Positions 24,924-34,139 of a DNA stretch of 64,000 bases are shown here, piece by piece. The number at the start of each line of letters is the position of its first letter. Position 1 is the first letter of the stretch. The notes beneath the pieces were generated by a model. It worked only from the letters and a program-made list of their open reading frames with translations. It was not told where the DNA came from and did no database searches. The stretch is from Tepidicella baoligensis (GTDB taxonomy: Bacteria > Pseudomonadota > Gammaproteobacteria > Burkholderiales > Burkholderiaceae_C): the NCBI RefSeq assembly GCF_013432195.1, contig NZ_JACCDB010000004.1:162818-226817 (forward strand). The letters are read 5' to 3'. Both the position numbers and the translations under genes were made by a program.

Positions 24924-25385
24924 TCACACGGCATGGTCCTGCCCGCGCATGAACACCTTGCGCAACAAACGTTTGAATTCGACCTGCTCCTGCGCGTCCA
25001 GTGGCGCCATGAGGCGGTCCTGCGAGCGGGCGATCGGCACCATGAGCGCAGCCACCACGGCTTGGCCAGCCTCGGTCACCCACAGCAGTCGGCGCCGGCG
25101 ATCGGCCGTATCGCGCTCACGCTGGATCCAGCCCTTGGCCTCCAGCCGCCCGATCACCGAGCCGGACGTGGCGGCATCCAGCGCAACAGCCTGTGCCAAG
25201 CTCACCTGGTCCAGGCCGGGCCGGTCGATCAACGCATTGAGGATGGCAAACTGCACCTGGGTCACGTCGTAAGCGGCGGCTTCCTGCGTGAACAAGGCCA
25301 CAGACACCTGATGCGCCCGGCGTATGAGATGCCCGGGTGCATTCGCAAAATCGAAACTGACAGTGGCAGGAGCGTCTGAAGTCAT
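24924..25385 (-). CDS. MarR-family regulator
   Basis: A 153-aa winged-helix repressor. Recognition region SLAQAVALDAATSGSVIGRLEAKGWIQRERDTADRRRRLLWVTEAG is classic MarR, with the wing at DTADRRRRL. The ATG at 25385 is preferred; an ATG at 25412 would lie inside a strong palindrome that looks like the operator. It is upstream of the isomerase on the same strand and divergent from a TRAP binding protein. Regulators like it usually respond to aromatic acids, which would fit the isomerase. Confidence 0.9.
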   Translation of the reverse strand: MTSDAPATVSFDFANAPGHLIRRAHQVSVALFTQEAAAYDVTQVQFAILNALIDRPGLDQVSLAQAVALDAATSGSVIGRLEAKGWIQRERDTADRRRRLLWVTEAGQAVVAALMVPIARSQDRLMAPLDAQEQVEFKRLLRKVFMRGQDHAV

Positions 25386-25403
25386 GGGTGAGCAGGGATG
25401 GCA

Positions 25404-25430
25404 AATCCCCATGACAATAACATGGGGATT
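25404..25430. promoter_or_regulatory. Perfect palindrome, candidate MarR operator
   Basis: AATCCCCATG (25404-25413) and CATGGGGATT (25421-25430) are perfect ten-base inverted repeats around ACAATAA. It sits 19 bases upstream of the marR start and about 30 bases from a TTGACA element facing the TRAP gene, the expected place for an operator acting on both directions. Confidence 0.65.
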
Positions 25431-25463
25431 ACACCTAGTCGATAGCGGCCGTCAGGACACATA

Positions 25464-25493
25464 TTGACACATTTTTTGCCTTACAGTTATGGG
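25464..25493 (+). promoter_or_regulatory. Candidate sigma-70 promoter of the TRAP binding-protein gene
   Basis: A perfect -35 TTGACA (25464-25469) is followed after 18 bases by TATGGG (25488-25493), a weak -10. A leader of about 70 bases leads to the start at 25571, which has AGAGGAG eight bases upstream. Confidence 0.45.
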
Positions 25494-25570
25494 AACCGGA
25501 ATCACTTTGGTCACTCATATGGGGGCCATCAACCACCCATCCGGGATTCGTCGTCAAGAGGAGATTTTCC

Positions 25571-26614
25571 ATGATTCAGCGCAGAACCCTGCTTCAGTCT
25601 GGCGCCGCCGTTGCGCTCGGTGCTCCCGCCCTGATCGGCTTTGCCCAGCAAAGCGTGACCCTGAAATTCCACACCTTCATGTCACCGACCTCGAACGTCT
25701 GGCTGAACATGCACCGTGCCTGGATGGACAAAGTCGAAAAAGACTCCGGCGGCCGCATCAAGTTTGAAGCATACCCGGCGATGCAGCTCGGCGGCTCACC
25801 TGTGCAACTGTTCGATCAGGCCAAGGACGGCGTGGTGGACATCGTCTGGACCCTGCCCGGTAACACCCCCGGCCGCTTCCCGCGCTCCGAGGTGTTCGAG
25901 CTGCCCTTCATGATGACGAACGCCGAGGCCACCTCCAAGGCCTTCTGGGAATATGTGCAGACGAAGGCGGCCGACGAGTTCCGCGAAGTCAAGCCCATTG
26001 CCTTCCAGGTCCACGGCCCCGGCGTGTTCCACATCAAGAACAAGGCGATCAACTCACCAGACGATTTGCGTGGCCTGAAAATGCGTGGGCCTACCCGCCA
26101 AATCACCAAGATGCTGGGCTACCTGGGGGCCACGCCGGTGGGCATGCCGCTGCCGCAAATTCCCGACTCGCTCTCCAAGGGGGTGGTCGACGGTTGCGTG
26201 ATTCCTTGGGAGGTGGTGCCTTCGATCCGTGTGCACGAGCTCACCCAGTTCCACAGCGAATTCGACTCGTCCGGCGGCGCTCTCTACACCACCACCTTTG
26301 TGATGGGCATGAACCAGCGCAAGTACGACTCGCTGCCGCCCGACCTGAAGAAGGTGATCGACGACAATTCCGGCCTCAACGCCTCCGCCTTCCTGGGTCG
26401 TACCCAGCAGGCGGGCGATGCACCGGCCCGCAAGCTGGCCGTGGACCGCGGCAACACGATCAACACCATCGGCCAGGCCGAGGCCCAGGAGTTCCGCCGC
26501 CGCGCCCGCCAGATGGAGGTGGAGTGGGTGCAGGACATGGATCGTCGAGGCTTCAACGGCCGAGACCTCCTCGAGACCGCGCGCAAACTGATCGAAAAGC
26601 ACACCAAGGCTTGA
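25571..26614 (+). CDS. TRAP-type solute-binding protein (DctP family)
   Basis: A 347-aa periplasmic binding protein of a TRAP carboxylate transporter. Export signal is MIQRRTLLQSGAAVALGAPALIGFA, with a twin Arg that could direct it to Tat. DctP hallmarks include the LKFHTFMSPTSNVW opening, LKMRGPTRQITKMLGYLGATPVGMP with the ligand-carboxylate Arg, and VVDGCVIPWE. No small or large TRAP membrane subunit lies nearby, so it must work with one encoded elsewhere. Strong AGAGGAG ribosome site and a terminator downstream show a single-gene unit. Divergent from the marR-isomerase genes, so the ligand may be an aromatic or dicarboxylic acid (inference). Confidence 0.92.
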   Translation: MIQRRTLLQSGAAVALGAPALIGFAQQSVTLKFHTFMSPTSNVWLNMHRAWMDKVEKDSGGRIKFEAYPAMQLGGSPVQLFDQAKDGVVDIVWTLPGNTPGRFPRSEVFELPFMMTNAEATSKAFWEYVQTKAADEFREVKPIAFQVHGPGVFHIKNKAINSPDDLRGLKMRGPTRQITKMLGYLGATPVGMPLPQIPDSLSKGVVDGCVIPWEVVPSIRVHELTQFHSEFDSSGGALYTTTFVMGMNQRKYDSLPPDLKKVIDDNSGLNASAFLGRTQQAGDAPARKLAVDRGNTINTIGQAEAQEFRRRARQMEVEWVQDMDRRGFNGRDLLETARKLIEKHTKA

Positions 26615-26643
26615 TGCCTGCGGCCTACCCGGCTTTCTCGCAG

Positions 26644-26671
26644 AACCGGCCTCTGCAGAGGCCGGTTTTTT
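26644..26671 (+). terminator. Rho-independent terminator
   Basis: AACCGGCCTCTG / CAGAGGCCGGTT form a perfect 12-base dyad followed by a T-rich run (GGTTTTTTA). It starts 30 bases after the stop of the TRAP binding protein. Confidence 0.9.
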
Positions 26672-26731
26672 ATGGCCTTCGCACAACCCTGCAGCCCTGC
26701 ATGGGCCTTGCCAGACCACTACACTCGGGGC

Positions 26732-27286
26732 ATGTTTCGCTCAAAGATCAAACACTGCCGTGAATGCGGCGCTGCGGTCGAGCACCGGCTGCCTGGCGAT
26801 GGCGACACCAAGGTCCGGGCCATCTGTCCGCAGTGCGGGACGATCCATTATGAAAACCCGCTCAACGTCGTGGGCACCGTCCCCTTTTGGGGAGCGGATG
26901 GCGCACAGGTGTTGCTGTGCAAGCGCAATATCGAGCCGCGCTTCGGCAAGTGGACACTGCCGGCCGGTTTCATGGAACTGGGCGAGAGCACACTGGAAGG
27001 CGCGGTGCGCGAGACGCAAGAGGAAGCCGGCGCCGACATCGAAATCCTGGACCTGTTCACGGTGCTCAACGTGGTTCGCGTGGGGCAGGTCCACTTTTAC
27101 TACCGGGCGCGGTTGCTGAGCGACACGTTCAAGCCTGGTCACGAAACCCAGGAAGCCCGTCTATTCCGCGAGGAGGAAATCCCCTGGGAGGAACTGGCGT
27201 TCCGCACGGTCAAGGAGACGCTGGAGTACTATTTCGAGGATCGGCGCCAGGGGCGTTTTTGCGTGCACACGGGCGATATCGTCTGA
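26732..27286 (+). CDS. Nudix hydrolase with N-terminal zinc ribbon
   Basis: A 184-aa protein. The zinc ribbon uses Cys pairs in HCRECGA and ICPQCGT (residues about 9-33). The Nudix box follows the GX5EX7REUXEEXGU pattern exactly in GFMELGESTLEGAVRETQEEAGA. The layout resembles the C-terminal half of NudC-type NADH pyrophosphatases and ADP-ribose hydrolases; the substrate is not known. Start ATG 26732 is where similarity begins. It converges on zipA with 13 bases between the stops. Confidence 0.88.
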   Translation: MFRSKIKHCRECGAAVEHRLPGDGDTKVRAICPQCGTIHYENPLNVVGTVPFWGADGAQVLLCKRNIEPRFGKWTLPAGFMELGESTLEGAVRETQEEAGADIEILDLFTVLNVVRVGQVHFYYRARLLSDTFKPGHETQEARLFREEEIPWEELAFRTVKETLEYYFEDRRQGRFCVHTGDIV

Positions 27287-27299
27287 TGGCGGCTGCACC

Positions 27300-28388
27300 T
27301 CAACTGAACAGCCGTCGCGTCAGTGGCGCGCCAGCGGGCAGCTGCCTGGCTTCCAAAGCATCGTAGAGAACCTCGAGATCGGCGCCAATGCGATCCATCG
27401 CGTCCTTGCCCAGAGGCTGCCCTCCATCGTCGGTGACGCTGCCCTCCATCGACGCCGCCAGCGCCAGGGCCGCTTCGCGCATGCGCACGAAAGGACGTTC
27501 GGCACGGGCCACGTGCGGCACGTCCAGCGTGATCGAAAAATCACGCAGTGCAGCCTGATCGGGGTCTTCGGACAAGGCGGCCTGGGTCTCGAACTGCAGC
27601 ACCAACACCGCAGCGGCACCCGGCTGCGCGGCCGGCAACACCATACGACCGGGCAAAGCGCCGACCACGAAGCCCTGCCGCGCGGCATGCTGGGTCAGAT
27701 AGCCGGGGCTCCAGGCGGCCCGGGTGGCTCGAACGGTGAACGAGAGCTGAGCATCGTGCGCACCGGCAAACTGATCGAGCTCGCGGGCACGGGCGACTTC
27801 CTGCATCATGTCCGGGAAATCGGCTGCAAGTTGCAAGGCGTCGGCAAATGCCTGCAGCTTCACCACGAATTCGGAGAACTCGATCTCATTGAGCGGCCCC
27901 ATGCGATTGGCGAGCTGGATACCGGCCCGCAGACAGGTGTAGCGCTGCCCGGAGCGCGGAAATTCCCACGCCTGAGTGGCAAGATTTTGGCCCTCGATGA
28001 AGAAAGGCTTGCTGCCGATGCGGCGCGTACCGGGCAGGGCCGCGAGCACGGCATCACCGGAGACCATCGTATCGGCCGTGAGTTGGGCGATCGCGTCGAG
28101 TTGCGGATCCAACAACGGCAAGGCGGTTGCGGGGGACTGGCGTGAACCGCTGACCGCCAGGGGTGGCTCGCCAGCTCCGGTATCGTCACCGAGCACAGGT
28201 TCGAGTCGATCGTGCAGCGCCTGGGCCACGGCAGCGGCTTCCTGGGCTCGGTCCTCGGTGCCGTCAGCTGGCGCAGGACGGGCGCGGCGCGGCTGCAAGC
28301 GAGAGGTGACCCAACGGTTGTAGAGCAAGACAGCCGCCACGACGACCACCCCGAGGACGATCAGGCCCAGTTGCAGAGGGGAGATCAC
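27300..28388 (-). CDS. zipA: ZipA-like cell-division protein
   Basis: A 362-aa membrane-anchored protein with an N-terminal helix (about 5-25, LGLIVLGVVVVAAVLLY), a charged/proline-rich linker to about 90 and a C-terminal domain that fits the ZipA FtsZ-binding fold (LRAGIQLANRMGPLNEIEFSEF to SITLDVPHV). It would anchor FtsZ to the inner membrane. The start overlaps the smc stop by ATGA. In many related genomes ligA follows zipA; here the Nudix gene converges instead. Confidence 0.82.
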   Translation of the reverse strand: MISPLQLGLIVLGVVVVAAVLLYNRWVTSRLQPRRARPAPADGTEDRAQEAAAVAQALHDRLEPVLGDDTGAGEPPLAVSGSRQSPATALPLLDPQLDAIAQLTADTMVSGDAVLAALPGTRRIGSKPFFIEGQNLATQAWEFPRSGQRYTCLRAGIQLANRMGPLNEIEFSEFVVKLQAFADALQLAADFPDMMQEVARARELDQFAGAHDAQLSFTVRATRAAWSPGYLTQHAARQGFVVGALPGRMVLPAAQPGAAAVLVLQFETQAALSEDPDQAALRDFSITLDVPHVARAERPFVRMREAALALAASMEGSVTDDGGQPLGKDAMDRIGADLEVLYDALEARQLPAGAPLTRRLFS

Positions 28389-31300
28389 GATGACGCCTCC
28401 ATCATGCCGGCGGCGGTTTCCATGTCCACCGCCACGATGCGGGATACACCCTGCTCCTGCATGGTCACACCTATGAGCTGCTGTGCCATTTCCATGGCGA
28501 TTTTGTTGTGGCTGATGAAGAGAAATTGGGTCTCGGCGCTCATGCGTGAGACGAGTTTCGCATAACGCTCGGTGTTGGCATCGTCCAGCGGGGCATCGAC
28601 CTCGTCGAGCAGACAGAAAGGCGCTGGGTTGAGCTGGAAAATGGCAAACACCAGCGCGATGGCGGTCAGCGCCTTCTCACCACCAGACAGCAGGTGGATG
28701 GTCTGGTTTTTCTTGCCTGGGGGCTGGGCCATGACTTGCACACCGGCGTCGAGGATTTCCTCCCCGGTCATCACCAGCCGCGCCTGACCACCCCCAAACA
28801 GTTCGGGAAACATCTTGCCGAAATGGCTGTTGACGGTCTCGAAGGTGTGGGCCAGGAGGTCGCGGGTTTCGGCGTCGATTTTGCGAATCGCGTCCTCCAG
28901 CGTCCGGATGGCTTCGTGGAGGTCGTTGGACTGGGCGTCGAGGAATTGCTTGCGTTCGCGAGCGCTACCCAGCTCTTCGAGAGCAGCGAGGTTGACGGCG
29001 CCCAGCGCGGTGATTTCACGCTGGCAGCGGTCGATCTCGCCCTGCAGGCCATAGAGCTTGACCCCTTCGGTTTCGATGCCTTGCGCGAGTGCGTCGAGAT
29101 CGGCCCCGGCCTCGGCCAGCCACTGATGGTATTGGTCCAACCCCATCCGGGCCGCCTGTTCCTTGAGCTGGAATTCGGTGATGCGCGCACGCAAGGGTTC
29201 GAGCTCGCGCTCCAGTTGCAGACGACGTTCGTCACTGGCGCGTAAGCGGGCGGTGAGTTCGTCGTACTGGCTGCGCTGGGCAGCGAGCTCCTGCTCGCGC
29301 TGGAGCTTGGCTTCGAGCGCTGCCTGCAACCCGCCCTGGGCGGCCGCATCGGACAAGCGCTCGAGCTCGACCTGGGCGCGTTGCCGTTCGTCTGCCAGGG
29401 CCGCGGCCTGCTGGCGCGCAGTCTCGATCGCGCGCTGCAGTTCGCCGCGTCGAGCTTGCAGGCTGCGCTGGGAAAAGCTCGCTTCCTGGGCCTGCCGTTC
29501 CAGCGCACGCCACTGCTCGCGGGCTTGATTCAGCCGGCGCTCGGCGTCTGTGACGGCGTCTTCGAGCTGGGCATGACGCTCTTGACCATCGGCCAGCTGC
29601 ATGTCGAGCTCCTCGAAACGGGCCTCGGCGGTGAGGCGGCGCGCCTGCAATGCGTCGAGCTGGTCGTCCACCTCTGCCAGGTCACGACCGATCTGCTCGC
29701 GACGGTCACGGGCCTGTTCGGCCAACTGGGTCAGGCGCAGCATCTCGACTTGCAACTCATGCACACGGGCCTGCAGTTCCGTGGCTTCTCGGCGGGCAGG
29801 CTGCAAACGCTGGGCCACATCGCCATAAGCCGCCTCTGCGCGTTGCAGGGCCGCGCGGGCCTCGTCAGCGATCAGCGACTGTGCGCGAAGCTGCTTGTCG
29901 AGGTTGTCGATTTCCTGCGCGCGAGCCAGCAGACCTGCCTGCTCGCTGTCAGGCGCATAAAAACCCACGTGATGAGCAGTGACGCAGTGACCCTGCGGGG
30001 TATAGACAGTCGCGTGACCTGACAGCTTGGTGCGCACCGCCAGCGCCTCTTCGAGCGACGCGACGCTGTAACAGCCCTCTAGCCATTCGTCGAGCAGTGC
30101 TTGAAGCATGGCATCGTGCAGGCGCAGGCGCCGGGCCAGAGGCACCAGCCCGGGCACCAGGCTGCTTCCAGTCGCCTCGGCCACCGAAGGGGAGAAGAAA
30201 GCCAGCCGGGCAGGAGGGGCGTCGGCGACGAAAGCCCGCACCATGTCGAGACGGGAGACCTCCAGCGCCCGCATGCGTTCGCGCAGCGCCGCTTCAATCG
30301 CCTGCTCCCAACCCTGTTCGACCTGGAGCCGGGTCCACAGGGGGGCGAGGTTATCGAGGCCATGGCGCGCCAGCCACGGCTGGAGTTTGCCATCGGTCTT
30401 GAGCTTGTCCTGCAGGGCCTTGAGCGCCTCCAGCCTGGCCGTGAGCTCGGCCAGCACGCGCCCTTCGGCATTCGCCGCGGCCTGGGCCTGGCGGCGCGCC
30501 TCGTCCAGTTGCGGCAGCATGTCCTGCCATTCATGGAGCCGGGCATCGGCCTGTTCCTGAGCCTCCTGAGCCGCCTGCCACTGCTCGCTGGCGCGTTGCA
30601 GACGTGACTCGTCCGGGACGACCATGGCGTTGCGATCGGCCATCAGCCGCTCGCGCCGTTGCTGCAACTGGCGCGACTGCTCTTCGATCCCGCGCTGCTC
30701 GGCCGCCAACACTTGGATGGCTTGCTGCACCTGGACCACAGCGGCGCGCTGCTCGCCAGCGCGGTGTTGGGCCTGTCGCACAGCCTCTTCCAATGCGGGC
30801 AATTGCTGCGCCTGTTCCTCGACCTGCGCAGCCAGGATGTCGCGCTGTTCGGCCGCTGCCTCATTCTGCTCGGCCAAGGCTTCCAGCTCGATTTCGGCGG
30901 CTTCCTGGCGCTGCGCCCACTGGGCGATCTGCTCCTGCAACTGACCGAGGCGCTGCTGTACGCGCTGGCGGCCTTCCACCACGTAACGGATCTCGGCTTC
31001 GAGCCGCGCCACCTCGGCGCCCGCTTCGTACAGCCGGCCCTGGGCCTGGTTGAGCCGGTCCCCGGCCTCGTAATGGGCCTGGCGGATGGCCTCCAGGTCG
31101 GCTTCCACGCGGCGCAAGTCGGCCATGCGGCTTTCGAGCTGATTGACGGCCTGCAGCCCCTCGGCCTGGACCCGCGCCAGCTCGGCTTCGGCGTCGCGCC
31201 GTTTGAGAAACCAGAGCTGCTGCTGGCGCAGGTTCATCTGGGCCTGCAGCGCGTGGTAACGCGCGGCCACCTCGGCCTGCTTTTCCAGTTTGTCCAGATT

Positions 31301-31909
31301 CGCATTGAGTTCGCGCAGGATGTCTTCCACGCGCGTCAGGTTCTCGCGCGTGTCGTTGAGCCGGTTGGCGGTTTCGCGCCGGCGTTCTTTGTACTTGGAA
31401 ACGCCTGCCGCCTCCTCCAGGAACAAGCGCAGTTCCTCGGGCTTGGACTCGATGATGCGGCTGATGGTGCCCTGGCCGATGATGGCGTAGGCACGCGGCC
31501 CCAGGCCGGTGCCCAGGAACACGTCCTGCACATCGCGGCGCCGCACCGGCTGGTTGTTGATGTAGTAGCTGCTGGTGCCGTCTCGCGTGAGCACGCGCTT
31601 GACCGCGATTTCGGCAAATTGGCTCCACTGGCCGCCCGCGCGGTGGCTGGCGTTGTCGAACACCAGCTCCACGCTGGCCCGGCTGGCCGGCTTGCGCTGC
31701 GTGGTGCCGTTGAAGATCACGTCCTGCATGGACTCGCCGCGCAGCTCGCTGGCCTTGCTTTCGCCCAGCACCCAGCGCACGGCGTCCATGATGTTGGACT
31801 TGCCACAGCCGTTCGGCCCCACCACGCCCACGAGCTGCCCGGGCAGGTGGAAGGTGGTGGGTTCGGCAAACGACTTGAAGCCGGAGAGTTTGATCGTGTG
31901 GAGGCGCAC
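28385..31909 (-). CDS. smc: Chromosome segregation ATPase SMC
   Basis: A 1174-aa SMC protein that with ScpA/ScpB compacts and untangles the chromosome. Walker A is GPNGCGKSN near residue 32, followed by coiled coil, a hinge at roughly 500-660, a second coiled coil, the signature LLSGGEKALTAIAL and Walker B PFCLLDEVDAPLDD near the C-terminus. The GTG at 31909 starts the family consensus MRLHTIKLSGFKSF; the frame is open 15 codons further but without similarity. dapC is divergent from it. Confidence 0.95.
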   Translation of the reverse strand: MRLHTIKLSGFKSFAEPTTFHLPGQLVGVVGPNGCGKSNIMDAVRWVLGESKASELRGESMQDVIFNGTTQRKPASRASVELVFDNASHRAGGQWSQFAEIAVKRVLTRDGTSSYYINNQPVRRRDVQDVFLGTGLGPRAYAIIGQGTISRIIESKPEELRLFLEEAAGVSKYKERRRETANRLNDTRENLTRVEDILRELNANLDKLEKQAEVAARYHALQAQMNLRQQQLWFLKRRDAEAELARVQAEGLQAVNQLESRMADLRRVEADLEAIRQAHYEAGDRLNQAQGRLYEAGAEVARLEAEIRYVVEGRQRVQQRLGQLQEQIAQWAQRQEAAEIELEALAEQNEAAAEQRDILAAQVEEQAQQLPALEEAVRQAQHRAGEQRAAVVQVQQAIQVLAAEQRGIEEQSRQLQQRRERLMADRNAMVVPDESRLQRASEQWQAAQEAQEQADARLHEWQDMLPQLDEARRQAQAAANAEGRVLAELTARLEALKALQDKLKTDGKLQPWLARHGLDNLAPLWTRLQVEQGWEQAIEAALRERMRALEVSRLDMVRAFVADAPPARLAFFSPSVAEATGSSLVPGLVPLARRLRLHDAMLQALLDEWLEGCYSVASLEEALAVRTKLSGHATVYTPQGHCVTAHHVGFYAPDSEQAGLLARAQEIDNLDKQLRAQSLIADEARAALQRAEAAYGDVAQRLQPARREATELQARVHELQVEMLRLTQLAEQARDRREQIGRDLAEVDDQLDALQARRLTAEARFEELDMQLADGQERHAQLEDAVTDAERRLNQAREQWRALERQAQEASFSQRSLQARRGELQRAIETARQQAAALADERQRAQVELERLSDAAAQGGLQAALEAKLQREQELAAQRSQYDELTARLRASDERRLQLERELEPLRARITEFQLKEQAARMGLDQYHQWLAEAGADLDALAQGIETEGVKLYGLQGEIDRCQREITALGAVNLAALEELGSARERKQFLDAQSNDLHEAIRTLEDAIRKIDAETRDLLAHTFETVNSHFGKMFPELFGGGQARLVMTGEEILDAGVQVMAQPPGKKNQTIHLLSGGEKALTAIALVFAIFQLNPAPFCLLDEVDAPLDDANTERYAKLVSRMSAETQFLFISHNKIAMEMAQQLIGVTMQEQGVSRIVAVDMETAAGMMEASS

Positions 31910-32029
31910 GGAAGACTGCTCGAAACGGATGCTTGTGCATCTGACAGACGACAAAACCGGAAGTTTAGTCTCTCAGCACCGGTCCCGGATGCCGGTGCGG
32001 GCAGCGCCAGCGCGCTACCATCGCGGGCT

Positions 32030-33277
32030 ATGAACCCTCTGCTCACCCGCCTGCAACCGTATCCGTTCGAGCGTCTGCGACAACTGTTCGCGGGCGTGCA
32101 GCCCAACCCGGCCTACCGTCCAATCAGCCTGGGCATCGGTGAGCCCCGGCACCCGACGCCCGCCTTCTTGAAAGACCGGCTCTGTCAGGCCATTCAGTCG
32201 CCCTATGGCGGACTGGCCACCTATCCGGCAACCGCCGGCACGCCCGAACTCAAGCAAGCCTGCGCCGCTTGGCTACGGCATCGCTATGGTCTGAGCCTGG
32301 ACCCCGGCACGCAGATCCTGCCCGTCAACGGCTCGCGCGAGGCGCTGTTCGCGCTGGCACAGGTGGTGGTGGACCCTCGCGCCTTCGCCACGGGGGCAGA
32401 GCCGGTGGTGGTATGCCCCAACCCCTTCTATCAGATCTATGAGGGGGCCGCCTACCTCTCGGGTGCCCAGCCCTGGTTCGCTCCCAGCGACCCTGCCCGC
32501 AACTTCGCCACCGATTGGTCCAGCGTACCACCCGAGGTGTGGGCCCGTACCCAGCTCGTGTACACCTGCTCTCCAGGCAACCCGACCGGGGCCGTCATGC
32601 CGCTGGAGGAATGGGCACAACTGTTCGCATTGAGCGACCGCTACGGCTTCGTCATCGCCTCCGACGAGTGCTACAGCGAAATCTACTTCCGTGACGAACC
32701 GCCTCTGGGCGCTCTGCAGGCAGCGCACGCGCTGGGCCGCACGGACTTCCGACGGCTCATCAGCCTGACCAGCCTGTCCAAACGCAGCAACGTGCCCGGC
32801 CTGCGCAGCGGCTTCGTGGCCGGTGACGCCGAGTTGATCCGCCCTTTCTTGCTCTACCGCACCTACCATGGCAGCGCAATGAGCACCACCGTACAGGCCG
32901 CCAGTGCCACCGCCTGGCTGGACGAGGCCCACGTGCGCGACAACCGGCAACAGTACCGGGCCAAGTTCGCGGCGGTCACGCCCCTCCTCGCGGAGGTGAT
33001 GGACGTGCGCCTGCCGGATGCCGGTTTCTACCTCTGGGCCGGGGTGCCGACGCGCTTCGGTGGCCTGGACCACAGCCATCATCCCGAGCGCGACACCCTG
33101 TTCGCCCGTGAGCTGTACGCCCAATACAATGTCACGGTACTGCCCGGCAGCTACCTGGCCCGCGAGGCACAGGGGCACAACCCCGGACGCCACCGGGTGC
33201 GCATGGCCCTGGTCGCCGAAACCAGCGAATGCGTCGAAGCCGCGCACCGTATCACCCGTTTCATCCAATCCGCCTGA
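32030..33277 (+). CDS. dapC: Succinyldiaminopimelate transaminase DapC
   Basis: PLP aminotransferase (fold type I, class I/II) of the succinylase branch of lysine and peptidoglycan diaminopimelate synthesis. Cofactor contacts are CSPGNPTG, ASDECYSEIYF and the PLP Lys in LTSLSKRSNVPGLRSGF. The 415-aa length and adjacency to dapD (12 bases on) and dapE support DapC over other aminotransferases. It starts an operon divergent from smc. Confidence 0.93.
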   Translation: MNPLLTRLQPYPFERLRQLFAGVQPNPAYRPISLGIGEPRHPTPAFLKDRLCQAIQSPYGGLATYPATAGTPELKQACAAWLRHRYGLSLDPGTQILPVNGSREALFALAQVVVDPRAFATGAEPVVVCPNPFYQIYEGAAYLSGAQPWFAPSDPARNFATDWSSVPPEVWARTQLVYTCSPGNPTGAVMPLEEWAQLFALSDRYGFVIASDECYSEIYFRDEPPLGALQAAHALGRTDFRRLISLTSLSKRSNVPGLRSGFVAGDAELIRPFLLYRTYHGSAMSTTVQAASATAWLDEAHVRDNRQQYRAKFAAVTPLLAEVMDVRLPDAGFYLWAGVPTRFGGLDHSHHPERDTLFARELYAQYNVTVLPGSYLAREAQGHNPGRHRVRMALVAETSECVEAAHRITRFIQSA

Positions 33278-33289
33278 CGGTTCCCCACC

Positions 33290-34114
33290 ATGACCCTACC
33301 TTTGCAACAGATCATCGAAAACGCCTGGGACAACCGCGCCCAGATCTCCCCCGCCACGGCACCCCAGGAGGTGCAGGATGCGGTCGAAGAAGTCATCCGC
33401 CAGCTCAACGTGGGCAAGCTGCGCGTGGCCACCCGCGAAGCCGTGGGCCAGTGGACCGTGCACCAGTGGATCAAGAAAGCGGTGCTGCTGAGCTTCCGCC
33501 TGAAGGACAACGAAATCATGCAGGCCGGCGATCTGGCCTTCTACGACAAGGTGCCCACCAAGTTTGCCCACCTGAGCCCGCAGGAAATGGCCGCCACCGG
33601 CGTGCGCGTGGTGCCGCCTGCGGTGGCGCGCCGCGGCAGCTACATCGCCAAAGGCGCGATCCTCATGCCCAGCTACGTGAACATCGGCGCCTACGTCGAT
33701 GAAGGCACCATGGTGGACACCTGGGCCACCGTGGGCTCCTGCGCCCAGGTTGGCAAGAATGTGCACCTGTCCGGCGGCGTGGGCCTGGGCGGGGTGCTCG
33801 AACCCCTGCAGGCCAACCCCACCATCATCGAGGACAACTGTTTCATCGGTGCGCGCTCCGAGATCGTCGAAGGCGTGATCGTCGAAGAAAACTCCGTCAT
33901 CTCCATGGGCGTCTACATCGGCCAGAGCACGCCGATCTACGACCGCGCCACAGGCGAAATCAGCTACGGCCGCGTACCGGCCGGCTCGGTGGTGATCAGT
34001 GGCAGCCTGCCCAAGGAAGGCGGAAAATACAGCCTGTATGCCGCAGTGATCGTGAAGCGGGTGGATGCACAGACCCGCGCCAAGACCACCCTGAACGATT
34101 TGCTGCGGGACTGA
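33290..34114 (+). CDS. dapD: Tetrahydrodipicolinate N-succinyltransferase DapD
   Basis: Transfers succinyl from succinyl-CoA to tetrahydrodipicolinate in the diaminopimelate pathway. The C-terminal two-thirds is a left-handed beta-helix of hexapeptide repeats, for example [20 protein letters not shown] and [10 protein letters not shown], and the N-terminal helical domain is typical. 274 aa is the usual length. The succinyl-CoA it uses is also the product of the methylmalonyl-CoA route encoded earlier in the window, though that link is only metabolic. Confidence 0.97.
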   Translation: MTLPLQQIIENAWDNRAQISPATAPQEVQDAVEEVIRQLNVGKLRVATREAVGQWTVHQWIKKAVLLSFRLKDNEIMQAGDLAFYDKVPTKFAHLSPQEMAATGVRVVPPAVARRGSYIAKGAILMPSYVNIGAYVDEGTMVDTWATVGSCAQVGKNVHLSGGVGLGGVLEPLQANPTIIEDNCFIGARSEIVEGVIVEENSVISMGVYIGQSTPIYDRATGEISYGRVPAGSVVISGSLPKEGGKYSLYAAVIVKRVDAQTRAKTTLNDLLRD

Positions 34115-34139
34115 TTCACCAGCACCGGAGGGGGTTGAC

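Noticed and set aside
30659-32029. Upstream extension of the dapC frame opposite smc
   Set aside because: The first 450 codons are antisense to smc coiled coil; dapC similarity begins at ATG 32030.
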